Below are positions 9,901-18,511 of a DNA stretch of 64,000 bases, in pieces. This DNA comes from Chitinophagaceae bacterium. Its GTDB lineage: Bacteria; Bacteroidota; Bacteroidia; Chitinophagales; Chitinophagaceae. The notes under the pieces are model-generated. The model saw only the letters and a program-made list of their open reading frames with translations. It had not been told where the DNA came from and searched no databases. The DNA lies in the NCBI GenBank assembly GCA_947457465.1, contig CANGWB010000004.1:53012-117011 (forward strand), given 5' to 3'. How positions within the stretch are numbered: position 1 is the first letter of the stretch; each line of letters starts with the position of its first letter. A program made the translations under genes and the position numbers.

Positions 9901-10448
9901 ATGCGCTGACGGGGATGACGGTAGCTACGATCATGACCGGTGTGGGTGTTGTTGGACTGGCCGGAATCGTGATTAAGAATGGAATCCTTCTCATTGAATT
10001 TACAGATGAATTGCGCGGCCGCGGTTATCGTACCCGTGAGGCAGCTATACAAGCTGGTAAGATCCGGATCATACCGGTATTGCTGACGGCTGTGGCTACG
10101 ATTCTCGGATTGCTTCCGCTGGCTGTCGGATTTAATATCGATTTCGTGGGACTGCTTCAGGAATTCCGCCCGAATATTTTCTTCGGGGGTGATAGCGTGG
10201 TGTTCTGGGGACCGCTTAGCTGGACCATCATCTTCGGTCTGATCTTCTCCTTCTTCCTGACACTGGTGATGGTGCCCTGTATGTATCTGATTGCGGAGCG
10301 GCTTCGTCGCCCGATGTCGAGGTTCTTCGGTACCCGATACGTGGCTTTGCTGGCATTCACCGGTCCCTTCTTCTTTATCCTGGTGGGCATCATGTATGCG
10401 GTGCAGAAAGCCCGGGGTAAAAAAGTATGGATGGGGCAGCTTCGTTAA
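6903..10448 (+). CDS. RND family multidrug efflux permease (HAE1-like)
   Basis: This 1181-residue inner-membrane proton antiporter is the pump of the operon. The proton-relay pair Asp422-Asp423 lies in GLGIIVDDAIVVIENTHR, as in AcrB TM4. Two large periplasmic porter loops follow TM1 and TM7, and the C-terminal bundle contains GIVIKNGILLIEF. It is about 130 residues longer than AcrB. Extra hydrophobic sequence is inserted after TM6 (about 511-585) and an additional helix is added at the C-terminus. Similar extended forms occur in Bacteroidota. The substrate is unknown. Confidence 0.93.
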   Translation: MSLSNRIQKAVREFKPTSWSIDNRTAIYIIAILISWWGYNRFMTLPKEQFPDIVVPTISVTTVYVGNSPQDIENLVTRPIEKQLKGISGARVNKIQSTSQTDYSLIVVEFDTDVKTEVAKQKVKDAIDKSKSDLPTDLTQQPNVQEFAFSEVPIMFVNVSGDYDGIKLKQYADKLQDRFEELSEITRAEIVGAPEREIQVHVDPYKMNAARISFMDIENAIARENNDITGGQIEVGDMRRTLRVRGQFKSATDLQDIVVRSSARGANVYLRDIAEIRDTVKERESFARLGGKNVVTLNIVKRAGENLINTADKVKAVVSEMQANEDLPRDLIVNITGDQSKQTRTSFNELINTIVIGFLLVLLILMFFMGVTNAFFVALSVPLSVFVAFLFLPLADSIVGTSVTLNFIVLFALLFGLGIIVDDAIVVIENTHRIYGNGKLPIIQSAKEAAGEVFIPVLAGTATTLAPFFPLLFWKGLIGKFMIYLPTILILTLAASLIVAFIFNPVFAVSFMKPEGAERSLPRQRIFRNKWFLSASIAGVLLHLVGFHGTANFSLILAALMVFHVYFLSDWIHAFQERSLPRLMARYETLLRWVLKGKRPIYALASLFGLFIIALTLLILRGNKTTFFPSGDPNFVYVYLKMPVGTDVKHTDSVTRVLEQRVYKVLETEKPGTEGSIVESIISNVAVSANNPRDNNRSVQSNLGRIQVSFVEFEKRHGKSTMPFKDEILAAVQGIPGAQIEVTQEDAGPPTDPPVNIEVVGDDFDNIRLVATRLLNYLDTNRIPGIQNLQPDIDLTNPEITVRVDRTRAMMEGLSTGQVGMALRTALFGKEVSKIKVGEDEYKIQLRYADAQRNNVTDLMSMRMTFMDMNTMQIKSIPLSTVASVDYTNSAGAVKRKNVRRTIQLQSSVADPTQVAPINQALAAQIATFKLLERIPSDVVIRQSGQSEQEQETQAFLGGAMLIAMGIIFLILVLQFNSLSKPFIVITEIFFSIIGVLLGYALTGMTVATIMTGVGVVGLAGIVIKNGILLIEFTDELRGRGYRTREAAIQAGKIRIIPVLLTAVATILGLLPLAVGFNIDFVGLLQEFRPNIFFGGDSVVFWGPLSWTIIFGLIFSFFLTLVMVPCMYLIAERLRRPMSRFFGTRYVALLAFTGPFFFILVGIMYAVQKARGKKVWMGQLR

Positions 10449-10453
10449 TTTTG
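10446..10453 (+). promoter_or_regulatory. Putative -7 box of korA
   Basis: TAATTTTG matches TAnnTTTG exactly and begins at the TAA stop codon of the RND gene. It ends 4 nt before the korA ATG, so a transcript from it would be leaderless. No -33 TTTG is evident. Confidence 0.45.
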
Positions 10454-10457
10454 CGAC

Positions 10458-12308
10458 ATGTTGAGGAAGCAAGAACCATTAGCGGATGTAGTGATCAAGT
10501 TTGCCGGTGATAGCGGGGACGGTATGCAATTGACCGGAACCCAGTTCACCAACAACACGGCCTTGCTTGGAATCGATCTGGCCACCTTCCCGGATTTCCC
10601 GGCTGAGATCCGTGCACCGCAAGGAACGGTTCCCGGTGTGAGTGGATTTCAACTCCGTTTCTCTTCCGACCGGGTGTTCACGCCCGGAGATGCTTGTGAT
10701 GTGCTGGTAGCTATGAATGCCGCCGCGCTCAAAGTGAATCTGAAATCGTTGAAGAAAGGCGGTAAGATCATTGTCAACATCGATGGTTTCGATGCGAAGA
10801 ATCTCCGACTGGCTAATTATCCGGAAGGGGAGAATCCCTTGGAAAATGAGAGTCTGACTAATTATGAGGTGATCCGTATGGATGTCACCAAGATGACGCG
10901 CGAAGCGTTGAAGGAGATTCCACTCGGACAAAAAGAAAAGGACCGGGCCAAGAACATGTTCGTATTGGGCTTCCTGTATTGGATGTACAATCGTAACATG
11001 GCCAATACGGAACAGTTTCTGAAAGATAAATTTTCAAAGAAGCCGGAGATACTGGAGAGCAATCTCAAGGTCTTGAAGGCCGGATTTGCTTACGGTGAAA
11101 CCACTGACACTTTCACGACCACGTATACGGTGGCGGCGGCCAAGATGGATACCGGCACGTATCGATCCATCATGGGAAATCAGGCGCTCGCGTACGGACT
11201 GATCGCTGCTTCTCAAAAAGCCGGATTACCGCTTTTCCTTGGTTCCTATCCTATCACACCGGCGTCTGATATTTTACATGAGCTCAGTCGACATAAAAAT
11301 TTCGGCGTACGAACATTTCAAGCGGAGGATGAGATCGCGGCCATTACCGCATCCATCGGCGCTTCCTATGGTGGCTCGTTGGGAGTGACTACGTCAAGCG
11401 GACCGGGCATTGCCTTGAAAGGTGAAGCGATGGGACTGGCGGTAATGTTGGAGATTCCATTACTTGTCATCAATATTCAACGAGGTGGTCCATCAACCGG
11501 ATTGCCTACCAAAACAGAGCAGAGCGATCTGATGCAAGCGTATTATGGACGTAACGGTGAATGTCCGATGCCCATCATTTCTGCTTCTACGCCGGCCGAT
11601 TGTTTCTCAGCGATTTTCGAGGCGGTACGCATTTCCGTACAGCACATGACACCGGTGATGTTTCTGAGTGACGGATACATTGCGAACGGATCAGAGCCTT
11701 GGCGTTTCCCGCAGACGAAAGATCTGCCTGCCATCGATGTGAAATTCACTACTGAGTTGCCCGAAGGCGAAACAAAATTCAAACCTTATCAGCGTGATGC
11801 GCGCGGCGTGAGACCCTGGGCGATTCCCGGCACACCCGGCTTTGAACATCGTATCGGCGGATTGGAAAAACAACACATCACCGGTAATGTGAACTACGAA
11901 CCGGAGAACCATCAGTTGATGGTACAATTACGTCAATCGAAGGTTGATAAGATCGCCGACTCAATTCCGGAGCAACAATTAGACAGTGGTCCGTCAACAG
12001 GAAAGATCTTGGTCGTGGGTTGGGGTTCTACCTATGGTGCGATTAAATCTGCTGTAGCTGAGTTACAGGCCAAAGGTGAATCCGTCAGCCATTTACATCT
12101 TCGATACATCCGCCCCTTTCCGCGGAATCTTGGAACACTTCTTCGCCAATTCGATCAGGTATTGGTGCCGGAGATCAACAATGGTCAGCTGATACGTATT
12201 CTGCGCGATGAGTTTCTCGTCGATGCGAAAGGGTACAATAAGATCATGGGTATACCAATTACCAAGACGGAACTGGTGATGAAGCTGGAAGAGATGCTGA
12301 GCGCTTGA
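10458..12308 (+). CDS. korA: 2-oxoacid:ferredoxin oxidoreductase, fused gamma-alpha subunit
   Basis: This 616-residue subunit starts with the gamma domain (GDSGDGMQLTG at 16-26) and continues into the pyrimidine-binding alpha domain, with LGSYPITPASDILHEL and EDEIAAITASIGASYGG. With a beta subunit it would interconvert 2-oxoglutarate and succinyl-CoA, passing electrons to ferredoxin. The beta gene (korB) normally sits directly downstream, but here the next gene is convergent, with only 4 bp between the two stop codons. The partner must therefore lie elsewhere. The 2-oxoglutarate assignment rests on overall family resemblance. Confidence 0.88.
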   Translation: MLRKQEPLADVVIKFAGDSGDGMQLTGTQFTNNTALLGIDLATFPDFPAEIRAPQGTVPGVSGFQLRFSSDRVFTPGDACDVLVAMNAAALKVNLKSLKKGGKIIVNIDGFDAKNLRLANYPEGENPLENESLTNYEVIRMDVTKMTREALKEIPLGQKEKDRAKNMFVLGFLYWMYNRNMANTEQFLKDKFSKKPEILESNLKVLKAGFAYGETTDTFTTTYTVAAAKMDTGTYRSIMGNQALAYGLIAASQKAGLPLFLGSYPITPASDILHELSRHKNFGVRTFQAEDEIAAITASIGASYGGSLGVTTSSGPGIALKGEAMGLAVMLEIPLLVINIQRGGPSTGLPTKTEQSDLMQAYYGRNGECPMPIISASTPADCFSAIFEAVRISVQHMTPVMFLSDGYIANGSEPWRFPQTKDLPAIDVKFTTELPEGETKFKPYQRDARGVRPWAIPGTPGFEHRIGGLEKQHITGNVNYEPENHQLMVQLRQSKVDKIADSIPEQQLDSGPSTGKILVVGWGSTYGAIKSAVAELQAKGESVSHLHLRYIRPFPRNLGTLLRQFDQVLVPEINNGQLIRILRDEFLVDAKGYNKIMGIPITKTELVMKLEEMLSA

Positions 12309-12312
12309 TCTC

Positions 12313-13245
12313 TTATCGGCGTTGTCGGCCCAGCATCACGCCGACCTTCAATTGCAACGTGAAATAAGAATCTTTATTACGTGGATTCCCGCGTTGGTTT
12401 GAGAGCGAGAAAGCGTCCGGCGGGTTTAGCTCATCGCTTCTGAAATAAATCTGTGAGGCGATAGCAGCTTTGCCTGCGGGGAGATTTTGAAAGAATAAAG
12501 AGGGGTCGATGTAACTGTCTTGACTCACATCGTCGAGGTAGTCGGTTGTTAGGATCCGGTGATCGATCTCCAATCGTGCTACGATAAAATCGGTGAGTTC
12601 CAACCGAACACCGGTACCGATATGATAATTTCTCTGTTGCAGTTCATAGGGTTTACGGTCGCGGTATTGAGCGAATCCTTGTCCTTCTGTCCGAAGCGGT
12701 TGAAGGGAATGCCATTGTCCGTTGAGTTGCGCCTTTGGTTCAAAGGAAAAAAATCCCACCCCTGCATGGACGTAGGGAGAGATCAGTGGTGGTCCGTCTT
12801 CCCCTGATAAATAACGGGGCAGAAAAAGCGGATGAAATTCAACGCCAATGTGGATGTCATTGATCTTGCTGCGGAAGCTCAGATTTCTTTCAAACCGACC
12901 GAAGGTGGAGGCGCGTATATCTTTCAATACACTGTCTGCTCCTTCCACTGTACCGAAGCAACCTTCGAGGCGTACGCCGATCAGACTTCGGTACATGCCG
13001 GTGAAATAAAAACCACCGCTCAGGTTTGTTTTCTCTAGATTAAGATCTTTCAGAAACGGTTTGCCGATACCCTTGTTTCCACCCAGATCGGTGAGGGCGT
13101 TCATCATGCCGATCGTGGCACCTGCCTCAACGATCCAATCGTTGTCATAAAATCGACTGTTTTGAAAATAGTACTGTGCGGATGTTTGGCTGGTGATTAG
13201 AACACCGGTTGAGCATAAGAACAGTATCAGAAGACAGCGGCGCAT
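12313..13245 (-). CDS. Outer-membrane beta-barrel protein
   Basis: This 310-residue protein has a signal peptide (about 1-24, ending TSQTSAQ). Alternating hydrophobic beta-strand stretches follow, with paired glycine and aromatic residues such as VGFFSFEPKA and YHIGTGVRLELTDFI. The layout fits the Bacteroidota outer-membrane barrel families. No enzyme motif is visible. It stands alone downstream of nth on the same strand, with a 65-bp gap. Confidence 0.7.
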   Translation of the reverse strand: MRRCLLILFLCSTGVLITSQTSAQYYFQNSRFYDNDWIVEAGATIGMMNALTDLGGNKGIGKPFLKDLNLEKTNLSGGFYFTGMYRSLIGVRLEGCFGTVEGADSVLKDIRASTFGRFERNLSFRSKINDIHIGVEFHPLFLPRYLSGEDGPPLISPYVHAGVGFFSFEPKAQLNGQWHSLQPLRTEGQGFAQYRDRKPYELQQRNYHIGTGVRLELTDFIVARLEIDHRILTTDYLDDVSQDSYIDPSLFFQNLPAGKAAIASQIYFRSDELNPPDAFSLSNQRGNPRNKDSYFTLQLKVGVMLGRQRR

Positions 13246-13310
13246 TGAGTTTTCAAATTACTCAGAATGCCTACACTGTATAGTTAAATAAGGATGATTT
13301 TATCCACCGC

Positions 13311-13955
13311 TTATTTGTTGTTTTTCTGAAAGTGGCAGCATGTTTCCTGGAGGCCGCAAGATTCGCATTTGGGTTGACGAGCCAAGCAGGTATATCGTCC
13401 GTGCAGGATCAGCCAATGATGAGCTTGATGCACCAAAGCTTCGGGCAAATGTTCGATCAATTTTTTCTCAACGGCCAGGGGTGTAGTGGCTGTGCGGGGA
13501 ACCAGTCCCAATCGGTGACTCACTCTGAATACGTGCGTATCTACTGCCATGTTCGGTTGTTTGTCGATCACGGACGTGATCACATTGGCGGTTTTTCGGC
13601 CAACACCCGGAAGGGTTACCAACTCTTCGACGGTCATAGGAACTTCGCCTCCGAACGACCCCATCAGTTTTTGCGCCATGCCGATCAGGTGTTTCGCCTT
13701 GTTGTTCGGATAGGAGATGCTTCGGATCAAGGGGAATACTTCTTCAAAACTGGCCTTTGACAGACTAACCGGATCGGGGAATTTTCTAAACAGCGCCGGC
13801 GTGGTGAGATTCACTCTTTTATCGGTGCATTGTGCCGAGAGAATGACGGCAACCAGTAATTGATAGGGATTGTCGTAGTAAAGCTCTGTTTCAGCCGTGG
13901 GCATCTGTTGGCTGAAATACTCGATCACGCGGGCAAATCGTTCTTTTCGGGTCAT
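13311..13955 (-). CDS. nth: Endonuclease III (DNA glycosylase/AP lyase)
   Basis: This 214-residue base-excision repair enzyme removes oxidised pyrimidines and cuts the abasic site. The helix-hairpin-helix LPGVGRKTANV contains catalytic Lys121. Asp139 lies in AVDTHVFR. The [4Fe-4S] loop ligands are Cys190, Cys197, Cys200 and Cys206, with spacing C-x6-C-x2-C-x5-C. Length is standard. The ATG is preceded by TATTTTCG (13959-13966), a -7-like box only 3 nt away. Confidence 0.97.
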   Translation of the reverse strand: MTRKERFARVIEYFSQQMPTAETELYYDNPYQLLVAVILSAQCTDKRVNLTTPALFRKFPDPVSLSKASFEEVFPLIRSISYPNNKAKHLIGMAQKLMGSFGGEVPMTVEELVTLPGVGRKTANVITSVIDKQPNMAVDTHVFRVSHRLGLVPRTATTPLAVEKKLIEHLPEALVHQAHHWLILHGRYTCLARQPKCESCGLQETCCHFQKNNK

Positions 13956-13958
13956 GCC

Positions 13959-13966
13959 CGAAAATA
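13959..13966 (-). promoter_or_regulatory. Putative -7 box of nth
   Basis: Read on the minus strand this is TATTTTCG, one base off TAnnTTTG, followed by GGC and the ATG. It implies a leaderless nth mRNA if used. Confidence 0.4.
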
Positions 13967-13985
13967 CAGCGCAGAAGGGGGATGC

Positions 13986-14222
13986 TTAGTAGCGAGCAGC
14001 TACATTTTCGGCGGAAGCGTAGCGCAGGAGTCGGAGGATCGTTTCTGTTCGGGGAGATTCCACCAGCCGGTCCAATCGTTCCCGGCTTGTTTGTAATACG
14101 GCCAATTTTTCCCGGAGCGACCAATCGGTTCGAAGGGCCTCATCGATGGCCTGGGTGCGTTCGGGCGCAGTCTCTTTATAGAGATATTCCAGCAGGTCTT
14201 CGGGGGTGAAAGAGGGGTTCAT
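13986..14222 (-). CDS. Small conserved hypothetical protein (78 aa)
   Basis: The product is acidic and helical, beginning MNPSFTPEDLLEYLYKET, with no membrane segment or cysteine pair. The N-terminal pattern (PEDLLEYLYKE then a run of charged helix) resembles small anti-sigma-like or regulatory proteins of Bacteroidota, but no function can be assigned. It lies between divIC and nth on the same strand. A stem-loop (14224-14259) ends 1 nt before its ATG. Codon use resembles the neighbouring genes, which supports it being real. Confidence 0.65.
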   Translation of the reverse strand: MNPSFTPEDLLEYLYKETAPERTQAIDEALRTDWSLREKLAVLQTSRERLDRLVESPRTETILRLLRYASAENVAARY

Positions 14223-14223
14223 G

Positions 14224-14259
14224 GCCGTTTTCGGGTATTGACTTCCCGATAAAAACGGC
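14224..14259 (-). terminator. Stem-loop after divIC, abutting the next start codon
   Basis: The arms GCCGTTTT (14224-14231) and AAAACGGC (14252-14259) pair, extended by CGGG and CCCG after a 3-nt bulge, with a 9-nt loop. No T-run follows. It could stop transcription from eno-divIC, or structure the leader of the 78-residue gene, whose ATG starts 1 nt after it. Confidence 0.5.
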
Positions 14260-14271
14260 GAGCCGGTGAAA

Positions 14272-14589
14272 TTATTGCGCGGGGGCAGGTTTCTTTTCCG
14301 GGATCAGAAAAAGGTCTTCATCGTCCCGCTTCATCAGGTATTTCTCGCGTGCATATTTTTCAAGGGCGGCGGGGTCGTTTTTCAACGCCTTCAGTTCCTT
14401 GCGTTGTTTTTCGGTCTCTTCGCGGTAGTACTTTTTGGATTTTTCCAGGTTATTCAGTTCTTGTGCCCGGTCGATTTGTGTGAAAAGATCGTTACGGTCG
14501 AAAAACAGTAGGATGATACCGAAGGCAACCCCGGTCAGCAAGAATTTATTCTTGAGCCAGCCGGGGATGCGATCGAGCAGTTGTTTCAT
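14272..14589 (-). CDS. Septum formation initiator family protein (FtsB/DivIC)
   Basis: This 105-residue single-pass protein has a short basic N-terminus, one transmembrane helix (about 13-32; LLTGVAFGIILLFF) and a charged coiled coil (about 38-75) with YYREETEKQRKELKALK. The C-terminal EKYAREKYLMKRDDEDLFLIP is the conserved FtsB/DivIC motif. The family links early and late division proteins at the septum. Its start lies 8 bp after the eno stop, and the eno-divIC order is common across bacteria. Confidence 0.88.
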   Translation of the reverse strand: MKQLLDRIPGWLKNKFLLTGVAFGIILLFFDRNDLFTQIDRAQELNNLEKSKKYYREETEKQRKELKALKNDPAALEKYAREKYLMKRDDEDLFLIPEKKPAPAQ

Positions 14590-14597
14590 GAAAGGCG

Positions 14598-15896
<1,299 letters not shown>

Positions 15897-16817
15897 TTAA
15901 GTCGTTGGATGGCCGGCAGTCGTCAGTGAACGGAAGATCGACTCGAGTCGTCGATTTTCGATGTGCAAAGAAACAATGTTGAGCCCTTCTTGCAAAGCGA
16001 GTTGCAGGATTTGTTTCTGCAGGTTGTCGGCATCGGCTGTTTCGAACTGCCACTCGTTCGTTCCAGTTTGAGTGGCTCGAATAATACCCGTTATTGAATT
16101 CCATTTTTCGGGTGATAATGATTCTCTGAACTGAACGGTGAGGACAGGTCTGCGGTCACCGCTGCGGATCTTATCGAGCGTGTCGTTGGCGACCAGGTTT
16201 CCTTGGTGGATGATGATCACCCGCTGGCAGATCGATTCTACTTCGGAGAGGATATGGGAGGAGAATAGAACGGTTTTGTTTTGGCCTTGCTGTCGGATGA
16301 CTTCCCGTATCTCGAGAATCTGGTTCGGGTCGAGACCGGTGGTCGGTTCGTCGAGTATCAGTACTTCCGGGTTGTGAATGATCGCAGCGGCCAGTCCCAC
16401 GCGTTGTTTATATCCTTTCGAAAGAGCCCCGATGCGTTTGTGTGCTTCTTTAGTGAGTCCAACGATTCCGATCACTTCTTCGATCCTTGCTTTTAATTGG
16501 ATCAACTGATGCGTTTCGCCGATGAATTGCAAGTATTCGCGGACATACAGGTCGTAATAGAGCGGATTCAGTTCGGGGAGGTATCCGATCTTTTTTCGGA
16601 TGGCCAGGGGGTCGGTTGAAACATCTTGTCCGCAGACTTGCACCGAGCCTTCATCGGGGTGCAGGTACCCGGTGATCATTTTCAGGGTGGTGGATTTCCC
16701 GGCGCCGTTGGGCCCCAGAAAACCTACTATTTCCCCGGGGTTCACATCAAATGAAATGCCGTTAACAGCCGTTTGTGGGCCGAATCGTTTGGTCAAGGAT
16801 TGTAGTCGGATCGACAT
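15897..16817 (-). CDS. gldA: Gliding-motility ABC transporter ATP-binding subunit GldA
   Basis: This 306-residue ATPase has Walker A GPNGAGKS (35-42), signature LSKGYKQRVGLA and Walker B LILDEPTTGLDPNQ. It ends in a C-terminal extension of about 85 residues found in GldA-type and copper or Na export ATPases. GldA works with the membrane proteins GldF and GldG, which are not in this window. The LSKGY variant of the signature is typical of GldA. Whether this organism glides cannot be concluded, since GldA homologues occur in many non-gliding Bacteroidota. Confidence 0.87.
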   Translation of the reverse strand: MSIRLQSLTKRFGPQTAVNGISFDVNPGEIVGFLGPNGAGKSTTLKMITGYLHPDEGSVQVCGQDVSTDPLAIRKKIGYLPELNPLYYDLYVREYLQFIGETHQLIQLKARIEEVIGIVGLTKEAHKRIGALSKGYKQRVGLAAAIIHNPEVLILDEPTTGLDPNQILEIREVIRQQGQNKTVLFSSHILSEVESICQRVIIIHQGNLVANDTLDKIRSGDRRPVLTVQFRESLSPEKWNSITGIIRATQTGTNEWQFETADADNLQKQILQLALQEGLNIVSLHIENRRLESIFRSLTTAGHPTT

Positions 16818-16842
16818 GGTGTGAACCTAGCAGGTATTCGCT

Positions 16843-17814
16843 TTAATAAACAACGTAATGCAGCAGACTATAGTATAATGGGATGCCGACCACGATGTTA
16901 AAGGGAAAGGTGATGGCCAGGGCCATGGGTATGTAATACCCCGGATCAGCTTTCGGTACTGTCAGTCGTAATGCAGCCGGTACAGCGATATAGGAAGCAC
17001 TCGAAGCCAGGATCGCTAATAGCAATGCATTTCCTTCCTGTATACCTAATTGTGCCGAGAGTAGGATGGCGATCATCCCGTTGATAACGGGTATCAGAAT
17101 AGCGAATGCGGTCAGGAACCAGCCTCCTTTTGTGAAGGCCCGAATCCGTTTGGTGGCCGTAATGCCCATATCGAGGAGAAAGACCGCAAGGAAGCCTTTG
17201 AAGATGTCGCTGGTGAAAGGTTTGATGCCTTCTGCTTGTTTGTCGTCAGCTACGAGTCCGATCACCAGACTACCCAGCACCATCAGTACGGATCCATTGC
17301 TGAATGATTCTCGCAATAAATGACCGAACGAGAAGGGTTTCTTGTCTTTCTCCTTGGCAAATTTTCGGATCATGATCATGCCCACCATGATGGCAGGCGC
17401 TTCCATCAACGCCATTGCCGCAACCATGTGTCCGCCAAAAGGAATTTGCTTATCAGCCAGAAAGCTACAGGTGGTTACAAAGGTGACAGCACTCACCGAC
17501 CCATAGGTGGCGGCGATCGCAGCTGCATTGTAAACGTCGAGCTTCCTGCGTAGGATGAAATAAGTATACAGCGGTGTAATGATTGAGAATAGGATAGATA
17601 GACCGAGTGTCATAGCTACCTCTCGATCAAAATGGCCATGCCCCAACTCTACGCCCCCTCTGAATCCGATCGAGAAGAGTAAGTAAAGGGCGATGAACTT
17701 AGCGCTGGTAGCCGGGATCTCGAGATCAGATCGGATCAATGCAGCGATCACCCCCAGTAAGAAAAAAAGAAGGGTGGGGTTGGTGATGTTGCTTATGATG
17801 AGCTGATAGTCCAT
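16843..17814 (-). CDS. Sodium-dependent bicarbonate transporter, SbtA family
   Basis: This 323-residue membrane protein has about ten hydrophobic segments in two inverted halves. The SbtA pattern is seen in FIALYLLFSIGFRGGVELGH (split over residues about 40-60), AATYGSVSAVTF and SASYIAVPAALRLTVPKADPG. Known SbtA proteins import bicarbonate with sodium. It lies 14 bp downstream of a beta-carbonic anhydrase gene and close to a SulP transporter, which supports an inorganic-carbon role. No SbtB-type PII gene is adjacent. Confidence 0.85.
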   Translation of the reverse strand: MDYQLIISNITNPTLLFFLLGVIAALIRSDLEIPATSAKFIALYLLFSIGFRGGVELGHGHFDREVAMTLGLSILFSIITPLYTYFILRRKLDVYNAAAIAATYGSVSAVTFVTTCSFLADKQIPFGGHMVAAMALMEAPAIMVGMIMIRKFAKEKDKKPFSFGHLLRESFSNGSVLMVLGSLVIGLVADDKQAEGIKPFTSDIFKGFLAVFLLDMGITATKRIRAFTKGGWFLTAFAILIPVINGMIAILLSAQLGIQEGNALLLAILASSASYIAVPAALRLTVPKADPGYYIPMALAITFPFNIVVGIPLYYSLLHYVVY

Positions 17815-17828
17815 GTGTCAAAGATGGA

Positions 17829-18461
17829 TCAAAGATCATCAAATTCATACAAGTTGTCTATATGAATTCCGGCTTCCATCTCAAAGACTGGATTGATCAG
17901 GCCATCTTTAAGCCCGTAGACCCAGCCGTGCAACTGCGGTCGTTGTTCGGTCTTCCATGCTTTTTGAATGATGGACGTTTTGGCCAAATTCATGACCTGC
18001 TCCTGTACGTTCAGCTCAACCAGTCGGTCTGCTCGTTTCTCTTCATCTGCAATGGCATCCAGCTCTTCCCGGTGGAAACGGTACACGTCCTTGATGTTTC
18101 GAAGCCATTTATTGATGATTCCGAAATTATGTTGGGTCATCGAAGCCTTAACGCCCCCGCAGTTGTAATGTCCGCAGACGATCACGTGCTTTACTTTCAG
18201 GTGATTTACGGCATACTCCAGCACGGTCAGTAGATTTAAGTCGGTATGTACCACCATGTTCGCCACATTGCGGTGTACGAATATTTCGCCGGGGCGCGTC
18301 CCGGTGATCTCATTGGCTGGCACCCGACTATCACTGCAGCCGATCCAAAGAAAATCGGGGGTTTGCAAATTGGCCAGCCGGTTGAAAAAGTCCGGATCGT
18401 CCGATACTTTTTCTGCGGCCCAGGCTTTGTTCTCCAGCAGTAATTTTTCGTATGGAGTCAT
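17829..18461 (-). CDS. Beta-class carbonic anhydrase
   Basis: This 210-residue zinc enzyme interconverts carbon dioxide and bicarbonate. The zinc ligands are Cys42 (in GCSDSR), His98 and Cys101 (in CGHYNCGG). Asp44 and Arg46 form the catalytic dyad. Length and sequence match the E. coli Can group. It is flanked by SbtA-like and SulP bicarbonate transporter genes on the same strand. Together they suggest cytoplasmic bicarbonate supply for carboxylases in a heterotroph (inference). Confidence 0.96.
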   Translation of the reverse strand: MTPYEKLLLENKAWAAEKVSDDPDFFNRLANLQTPDFLWIGCSDSRVPANEITGTRPGEIFVHRNVANMVVHTDLNLLTVLEYAVNHLKVKHVIVCGHYNCGGVKASMTQHNFGIINKWLRNIKDVYRFHREELDAIADEEKRADRLVELNVQEQVMNLAKTSIIQKAWKTEQRPQLHGWVYGLKDGLINPVFEMEAGIHIDNLYEFDDL

Positions 18462-18511
18462 GGCAGTTGTTTTAAGATGATGGCTAATTAACGGCGATCA
18501 GGCGCAAGCCT

